DNA of 10,935 bases from DASULK01 sp036381835. Lineage in GTDB: Bacteria > Actinomycetota > Actinomycetes > Mycobacteriales > Micromonosporaceae. The notes under the pieces were generated by a model. It was given only the letters and a program-made list of their open reading frames with translations, was not told where the DNA came from and did not search any database. The position numbers were made by a program, and so were the translations under genes. The stretch lies in assembly GCA_036381835.1 (NCBI GenBank), contig DASVCA010000023.1, positions 1 through 10,935 of the forward strand, written 5' to 3'. Shown in pieces: positions 6,194 to 10,935 of this stretch (position 1 is its first letter; each line of letters opens with the position of its first letter).

Positions 6194-7441
6194 TCAGCCG
6201 ACGGGGCCGGCGGTGTCAGCGGGGGCGACACCCTCCGGTGCGGCCACGAGTTCGGCGAGCACCAGGCCCGCCCGCGCCTTCGGGGTGAACCAGGTGCTCT
6301 TGCGGGGCATCTTCTGTCGGGCCAGGTTGACCGCCACGAAGTCGGCCACCGAAACCGGCGCGATGAGGACCGCGAGAGCCGCTCGTCCGGCGTCCACCTC
6401 CCCGGTCAGCCAGGTGGCCGGGTAGTCCCCCCCGACGTAGGTGATCCGCTTGTCGCCGGGGTCGAGACCCAGGATGTCCCGGAACAGCACCTGCTCGACC
6501 CGGGTGTGGTCGAGTCTGTCGACGATCCCGCCGGCGGTTGCCGCCGGGAGCCTGACCGCATACCCCCGGCCCGCAGCGTAGAGGTGGACCCGGCCGGGTT
6601 CCGGCGCGGTGGTCGTCACGTCCGCGATCGGTTCGACGGCCGCCCCGACGGCCGCCAGCCGGCTTACCAGCTCGGAGGCGGGCACGGGCAGCTCGCCGAG
6701 CAGCCGGTTGTAGGGCTGGATCGCCACCGAAGCCGGGGTGGTCACCACGGCCAGGAACCGCGGCAGGCCCGCGATCTGCGCCGCCAGGCTGCGGTGGTTG
6801 CCGTCCGCGACGATCAGCTCGCCGCCGGCGGCCAACTCCAGCAGGGCGTCCTGTTCCGGGCCGGGGCCGAGCAGCCAGATCGCGTGGGTTCGGCCGGCCT
6901 GGTCGACATCCGTGACCGCGGGCACGCCCGCCGCCTCGACCGCCGCGGCGAGGGCCGCGTGCAACTCCTCGCCCCGGCTGCTCTGCAGCAGGAGCACCGG
7001 CGACAGCAGGTGTCCGAGCGCCTCGGCCAAGGCGACCCGCTCCCGGACCTTGCCGATGAAGACGTCCTCGTTGCGGACGACAAGGCCCGGCTCCTCGGCG
7101 CTGCTGGAGATCTGGTCGGTGTCGACCATCGCGAACATGCCGTAGGCCGGTTCCTCCAGCGCCGAGGTGATCCGGTACAGGGCGACAACCTGCTCCGCGG
7201 GGGTGTAGCTGCCGCTCGCCTTGGCCTCCGCCAACCTGGCCGCCGCGTCGGGGAGGCAATCGAGGAACGACCGGCCGAGACTTCCCGGTGCCCGGTGCGG
7301 CATCTCGATGGCGAGCGCGCTGTGCGGGTTGGCCTCGATGATCCGGGTGATCTCGGCGTCATCGGCGAACTCGTCGTAGTTCTGCGCGCCCGTGCCACCG
7401 GTGCTGATCCAGGCTCGGGCGATCGGATGCACCACCGTCAT
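6194..7441 (-). CDS. DUF1015 family protein
   Basis: A 415-residue cytosolic protein of the DUF1015 family (COG4198), whose biochemical role I do not know to be established. Recognised by overall layout and by the hallmark IVADGNHRSLAAQ at about 210-222, matching the family's ADG(H/N)HR motif, together with the N-terminal NYDEFADD segment and the central RITSALEEPAYGMFAMVDTD strand. No signal peptide or membrane segment. The start is placed at ATG 7441, giving MTVVHPIARAW, because a TAGCGT -10 element lies exactly 7 nt upstream (leaderless). A GTG at 7483 would add 14 low-complexity residues (MSALAAGRGGSVSN) and would make the -10 element coding. It lies 86 bp after the DsbA-like gene and 12 nt before rpiB, suggesting a DUF1015-rpiB operon. 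A link to sugar phosphate metabolism is inference from position only. Confidence 0.9.
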   Translation of the reverse strand: MTVVHPIARAWISTGGTGAQNYDEFADDAEITRIIEANPHSALAIEMPHRAPGSLGRSFLDCLPDAAARLAEAKASGSYTPAEQVVALYRITSALEEPAYGMFAMVDTDQISSSAEEPGLVVRNEDVFIGKVRERVALAEALGHLLSPVLLLQSSRGEELHAALAAAVEAAGVPAVTDVDQAGRTHAIWLLGPGPEQDALLELAAGGELIVADGNHRSLAAQIAGLPRFLAVVTTPASVAIQPYNRLLGELPVPASELVSRLAAVGAAVEPIADVTTTAPEPGRVHLYAAGRGYAVRLPAATAGGIVDRLDHTRVEQVLFRDILGLDPGDKRITYVGGDYPATWLTGEVDAGRAALAVLIAPVSVADFVAVNLARQKMPRKSTWFTPKARAGLVLAELVAAPEGVAPADTAGPVG

Positions 7442-7448
7442 GTTCGAG

Positions 7449-7454
7449 ACGCTA
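7449..7454 (-). promoter_or_regulatory. -10 element of a probable leaderless DUF1015-rpiB transcript
   Basis: TAGCGT on the minus strand (7454 to 7449) fits TANNNT and ends 7 nt before ATG 7441. No Shine-Dalgarno sequence is present. It implies that DUF1015 and rpiB can be transcribed separately from the DsbA-like gene upstream. Confidence 0.5.
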
Positions 7455-7527
7455 CCGCCGCGGCCTGCGGCGAGTGCGCTCACCCCGGGACAAGTCCATC
7501 CTCCGGACCCCGCAGCCCCGTACCGCC

Positions 7528-8190
7528 TCAGCCGAAGTCGGGGCCGACCTCACGCGACCGCTTCAGCTCGTAGAAGCCCGGGGTGCCGGCGACGAGCAGG
7601 ACCCCGTCCCAGAGCCGGCCGGCGGCCTCGCCCTTCGGAGCCGGAGTCACCACCGGCCCGAAGAACGCGATCGTCCGCCGCGCGTCGCCGGACGACGGCG
7701 GGCCCGCCGACTCGACCGGTGGACCGGGGACGTGGATCACCGGGGTGCCGACATCGGCGCCGACCGGGCGCATGCCTTCCTCGTGGCTCGCCCGCAGCGC
7801 CTCGTCGTATGCGGTGGAATCGGCCGCACCGGCCAGTGCGGGGTCGATCCCGACCTCAGCGAGCGCCTCGCGATACAGCTCTGGCCCGACCTGTTGCTTA
7901 TCGAGATGGATCCGCGTGCCGAGTGCGGTGTAGAGCTCTCGTACGGCGGGGGAACCGTGGCGCTGTTCGACGGCGATGCAGACCCGCACCGGGCCCCAGG
8001 CCCGATCCAGCAGTTGCCGATAGTCCGCCGATACGTCGTCACGACCCTCGTTCAGCACGGAAAGGCTCATCACCCGGAATCGGACATCGACCGGGCGTAC
8101 CGCTTCGACTTCGAGCAGCCAGCGCGAGGTGATCCAGGCCCACGGACAGACCGGGTCGAACCACATCGACACCTGGGTTCGCTCGGGCAT
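7528..8190 (-). CDS. DsbA-like thioredoxin-fold protein of the Rv2466c (mycothiol-dependent nitroreductase) family
   Basis: Probable cytosolic mycothiol-linked oxidoreductase, 220 residues. It aligns well from memory with M. tuberculosis Rv2466c: FDPVCPWAWITSRW at 11-24, FRVMSLSVLNEGRDD at 38-52, RAWGPVRVCIAVEQ at 63-76, GADVGTPVIHV at 144-154 with the cis-Pro150, and AFFGPV near 175-180. Rv2466c has a CPWC active site; here it is Cys15-Pro-Trp-Ala18, so the resolving cysteine is missing and a monothiol, mycothiol-assisted mechanism is implied. About 17 extra Pro/Gly/Ser-rich residues (156-173) sit between the cis-Pro strand and AFFGP. ATG at 8190 is chosen because AAGGAG lies 6 nt upstream. 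The frame is open further, to 8673, but there it overlaps pepN and the divergent promoter region. It diverges from pepN, as in mycobacteria. Confidence 0.9.
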   Translation of the reverse strand: MPERTQVSMWFDPVCPWAWITSRWLLEVEAVRPVDVRFRVMSLSVLNEGRDDVSADYRQLLDRAWGPVRVCIAVEQRHGSPAVRELYTALGTRIHLDKQQVGPELYREALAEVGIDPALAGAADSTAYDEALRASHEEGMRPVGADVGTPVIHVPGPPVESAGPPSSGDARRTIAFFGPVVTPAPKGEAAGRLWDGVLLVAGTPGFYELKRSREVGPDFG

Positions 8191-8196
8191 GACAGA

Positions 8197-8202
8197 CTCC
8201 TT
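8197..8202 (-). promoter_or_regulatory. Ribosome binding site that fixes the start of the Rv2466c-like gene
   Basis: AAGGAG on the minus strand (8202 to 8197), 6 nt before ATG 8190. It rules out the much longer open frame that extends to 8673. Confidence 0.75.
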
Positions 8203-8231
8203 ATCGGTCGCGTCGGATGTCAGGCGGTCGC

Positions 8232-8248
8232 GGATCGGCTTCCGATCC
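8232..8248. repeat. Perfect 7-bp inverted repeat in the divergent promoter region
   Basis: GGATCGG, CTT spacer, CCGATCC: a perfect hairpin or operator-like repeat in the 187 bp between the divergent starts of the Rv2466c-like gene (8190) and pepN (8378). Close to the Rv2466c-like gene, it lies in the region where its leader or promoter must be. It could be a regulator site or a leader hairpin; clear promoter hexamers could not be placed around it. Confidence 0.5.
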
Positions 8249-8377
8249 AGGCAATTGTTACCGCGGCGCGACGCTGGACCGACAGCCCACCGGCCCAGCA
8301 TGGAAGACTCGCCTGTCGACCCAGAACAAACCCGCAGGCGCCCATCGGCGCTGTTACTCGTGAGATGGAGACTGATC

Positions 8378-10935
8378 GTGCCGGGTGTGCGTAACCTGAC
8401 CCAGGCCGAGGCGATCGAGCGAGCCCGCCTACTCGACGTGATCTCGTACGACATAGATCTGGACCTGTCGGCCGCCGGCCAGGCCGTGGAAAACCCCACC
8501 TTCCGTTCCGTTACCGAGGTCCGGTTCCGGTGCGCCGAACCAGGGGCGACCACCTTCATCGAGGTCGCCGCAGACCGGGTGCGGTCGGCGACCCTCAACG
8601 GCGCCCCGGTGGACCTGTCCGGGTGGTCGGCGGAGAAGGGCCTGACCCTGCCCGGTCTGGCTGCCGAGAACACCCTCGTCGTGGACGCCGACTTCCACTA
8701 CTCGAGCAGCGGGCAGGGCCTGCACCGCAGCGTCGACCCGGTGGACGGCGAGGTCTACCTCTACAGCCAGTTCGAGACAGCCGACGCGCAGCGTGTCTTC
8801 GCCTGCTTCGACCAACCCGACCTGAAGAGCGTGTACACCTGGCATGCCACGGTTCCGGCGCACTGGCGGGTGGTGTCCAATGCGCCGATCGAGCGGGAAG
8901 AGCCGGCCGGTGAGACGAAGACCGTCCACTTCACCCGATCGGCGCGGATGAGCACGTACATCACGGCGCTGTGCGCCGGCCCGTATCACGAGGTCCGTCG
9001 CACCCATGACGGCATCGACATGGGCTACTTCTGCCGAGCCAGTATGGCGCAGTACCTCGACGTGGACGACCTCCACCTGATCACCACGCAGGGCTTCGAC
9101 TTCTTCCACGAGAAGTTCGGGGTGCGCTACCCACTGCCGAAATACGACCAGCTGTGGGTGCCGGACTTCAACGCCGGCGCGATGGAGAACTTCGGCTGCG
9201 TCACCCACGCGGAGGCGAGCTACATCTTCCGCTCCCAGGTCACCGACTACGAGTACGAGCAGCGGGCGAACACGATCCTGCACGAGCTGGCCCACATGTG
9301 GTTCGGCGACCTGGTCACCATGCGGTGGTGGAACGACCTGTGGCTGAACGAGTCGTTCGCCGAATGGGCCAGCCACTGGTGCAGCACCCACGCCACCCGG
9401 TTCACCGACGCGTGGACCACCTTCCTGAGCGTGCGCAAGAGCTGGGGCTACCGGCAGGACCAGCTCTCCTCCACCCACCCCGTCTACTGCGAGATGCCGG
9501 ACGTGGAGGCCGTCGAGGTCAACTTCGACGGGATCACGTACGCGAAGGGGGCCAGCGTGCTCAAGCAACTGGTCGCGTACGTCGGGATCGACCCCTTCCT
9601 CGCCGGGCTGCGCAACTACTTCAACCGGTACGCGTGGGGCAACGCGACCTTCGACGACCTGCTGACCGAGCTGGAGGCGGCCTCCGGCCGCAAGCTGCGC
9701 AGGTTCGCCGCAGACTGGCTGGAGACGGCCCAGGTGAACACGCTGCGCCCCGAGGCGACGATCGACGCCGACGGCCGGTACGAGCGGGTCGTGATCCGCC
9801 AGGAGGCTCCGGCCGAATATCCGACGCTGCGCACCCACCGGATCGGGATCGGGCTCTACGACCTGGCCGAGGACGGCTCGCTGAACCGACGGGACCGCAT
9901 CGAGGTGGAGGTGAGCGGCGAGCTGACCGAGGTGCCGGCGCTGACCGGGGTGCGGGCGGCCGACGTGCTGCTGCTCAACGACGAGGATCTGACGTACAGC
10001 AAACTGCGCCTCGACGACCGGTCGATGGCGACGGTCGTGCAGCACATCGCCGGCTTCGATTCCTCCCTGGCCCGGGCACTGTGCTGGACGGCGGCGTGGG
10101 ATATGGTCCGCGACGCGGAACTGGCCGCCCGCGACTACCTGGCCCTGGCGGTCGCCGGTCTGCCCACCGAACAGGACGTCACCCTGGTCACCGCGACCCT
10201 GCGGCAGGCCGCAGCCGCCCTGACCTCCTACGCCGACCCGGACTGGGCACCGAACGGTTGGGCGGATCTGGCCCGCGCGGCGCGTACCACCCTGACTACC
10301 ACGGCGCCTGGCAGCGGCCTGCAACTCGCCTGGGCCCGCGCCTTCGCCTCCGCCGCCCGCACGGCCGAGGAGCTGGCCCTGCTGCGTGGCTGGCTGGACG
10401 GGGTGAACGTGCCGGACGGGCTGGCCATCGACACCGAACTGCGCTGGACGCTGCTGCATGCGCTGGTCGCCAACGGTGCCGCAGGCCCGGAGGAGATCGA
10501 GGCCGAGTTGGCCCGGGACCGGACCGCGAGCGGTGAACGCGCGGCCGCCCTCGCCTACGCGCTCACGCCGACCCCGGAGAGCAAGGCCGCGGTGTGGCGG
10601 GAGTTGACCGGCCCCGAGCCGCTGCCGAACTGGCGCAGCCGGGCGCTGCTGCGCGGCTTCCAGCACCCGGCGCAGGTGGAGCTGACCGCGCCGTACGCAG
10701 CCAAGTTCTTCGAGGTGGTGGACTCGGTCTGGGCCAACCGGGACAGTGAGCCGGCCCAGGAGTTCGCGATTCTGGCGTATCCGAGTTTCCAGATCAGCGA
10801 GATGACGCTCGCGCAGACCGACGAGTGGCTGGCCCGGGAGCAACACCCGGTTCCGCTGCGCCGGCTGGTCGTCGAGGGCCGCGACGGTGTCGTACGGGCG
10901 CTGCGCGCCCGCGCCCGGGACGCCGCCGCAGGCTG
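8378..10935 (+). CDS. pepN: Aminopeptidase N (M1 zinc metallopeptidase), C-terminal end just outside the window
   Basis: Cytosolic zinc aminopeptidase that removes N-terminal residues from peptides. 852 codons are visible and no stop is reached; the family in actinobacteria is about 850-865 residues, so only a few residues should be missing. An N-terminal beta domain (about 1-190) leads into the catalytic domain with the substrate-anchoring GAMEN motif at 267-271, zinc ligands His302 and His306 in HELAHMW with catalytic Glu303, third ligand Glu325 in WLNESFAEW at the expected spacing, and Tyr388 (ITYAKGA) as the transition-state tyrosine. The C-terminal half (from about 500) is the helical ERAP1_C-like domain. 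GTG at 8378 is preceded by GGAG at a 7-nt gap and gives VPGVRNLTQAEAIERARLLDV, the usual beginning; GTG 8387 is an alternative. It diverges from the Rv2466c-like gene. All catalytic residues are intact. Confidence 0.96.
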   Translation, partial: MPGVRNLTQAEAIERARLLDVISYDIDLDLSAAGQAVENPTFRSVTEVRFRCAEPGATTFIEVAADRVRSATLNGAPVDLSGWSAEKGLTLPGLAAENTLVVDADFHYSSSGQGLHRSVDPVDGEVYLYSQFETADAQRVFACFDQPDLKSVYTWHATVPAHWRVVSNAPIEREEPAGETKTVHFTRSARMSTYITALCAGPYHEVRRTHDGIDMGYFCRASMAQYLDVDDLHLITTQGFDFFHEKFGVRYPLPKYDQLWVPDFNAGAMENFGCVTHAEASYIFRSQVTDYEYEQRANTILHELAHMWFGDLVTMRWWNDLWLNESFAEWASHWCSTHATRFTDAWTTFLSVRKSWGYRQDQLSSTHPVYCEMPDVEAVEVNFDGITYAKGASVLKQLVAYVGIDPFLAGLRNYFNRYAWGNATFDDLLTELEAASGRKLRRFAADWLETAQVNTLRPEATIDADGRYERVVIRQEAPAEYPTLRTHRIGIGLYDLAEDGSLNRRDRIEVEVSGELTEVPALTGVRAADVLLLNDEDLTYSKLRLDDRSMATVVQHIAGFDSSLARALCWTAAWDMVRDAELAARDYLALAVAGLPTEQDVTLVTATLRQAAAALTSYADPDWAPNGWADLARAARTTLTTTAPGSGLQLAWARAFASAARTAEELALLRGWLDGVNVPDGLAIDTELRWTLLHALVANGAAGPEEIEAELARDRTASGERAAALAYALTPTPESKAAVWRELTGPEPLPNWRSRALLRGFQHPAQVELTAPYAAKFFEVVDSVWANRDSEPAQEFAILAYPSFQISEMTLAQTDEWLAREQHPVPLRRLVVEGRDGVVRALRARARDAAAG

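Noticed and set aside
7455..7527. Short repeats GTCC/GGAC in the 86-bp gap before DUF1015 as a terminator
   Set aside because: Arms of only 4 bp in very GC-rich sequence; expected by chance.
5777..7573. Plus-strand open frame of 598 codons across rpiB and DUF1015
   Set aside because: Low-complexity antisense frame over two clearly recognised minus-strand genes.
8191..8673. N-terminal extension of the Rv2466c-like gene to 8673
   Set aside because: The strong AAGGAG before ATG 8190 and the usual family N-terminus fix the start; the extension would overlap pepN coding sequence.
8429..10846. Minus-strand open frame of 805 codons opposite pepN
   Set aside because: Antisense shadow; the plus strand carries GAMEN, HELAH and the third zinc ligand of M1 peptidases in one frame, while this frame resembles no protein and is rich in Gly, Val, Arg and His.
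1..10935. Mobile element, defence island, biosynthetic cluster or CRISPR array
   Set aside because: No transposase, integrase, repeat array, tRNA-linked attachment site or cluster-type enzymes; gene content and codon use look uniformly chromosomal.

Overview
The window is very GC-rich, with strong G/C bias at third codon positions, GTG and TTG starts, TANNNT-type -10 elements without clear -35 boxes, and a homologue of a mycothiol-linked reductase. These point to an actinomycete chromosome. The protein flavour suggests Micromonosporaceae (Micromonospora-like), but that genus-level guess rests on general resemblance only.

Left part (1-4552, all minus strand): a secreted subtilisin-family (S8) protease whose C-terminus runs off the left edge; a 427-bp non-coding stretch holding its leader and promoter; and upstream of that a 956-residue LuxR-family regulator of the large ATP-binding (LAL) type. 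The regulator has its own plausible promoter with a perfect palindrome. An 8-bp near-palindromic core occurs upstream of both genes, so control of the protease by the regulator is a weak but testable idea.

Middle part (4667-5670): a small three-helix membrane protein (minus) diverging from a 127-residue protein of unknown function (plus) that appears to have a leaderless start. The latter converges on rpiB, with two perfect GC palindromes between the stop codons as a probable bidirectional terminator.

Right part (5714-10935): rpiB (ribose-5-phosphate isomerase B), a DUF1015 protein and a DsbA-like protein of the Rv2466c (mycothiol-dependent nitroreductase) family, all minus, diverging from pepN (M1 aminopeptidase N, plus), which is cut by the right edge close to its expected C-terminus. 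The order rpiB / Rv2466c-like / divergent pepN is that of the M. tuberculosis block Rv2465c-Rv2466c-Rv2467. Here a DUF1015 gene with its own apparent leaderless promoter sits between the two minus-strand genes. This is conserved actinobacterial housekeeping, not a mobile island.

I see no tRNA, rRNA, CRISPR array, insertion sequence, integrase or attachment site. Nothing here amounts to a clearly new system. The best leads are regulatory (palindromes at the luxR and protease promoters, the structured protease leader, the leaderless starts) and the single-cysteine CPWA active site of the Rv2466c-like protein.
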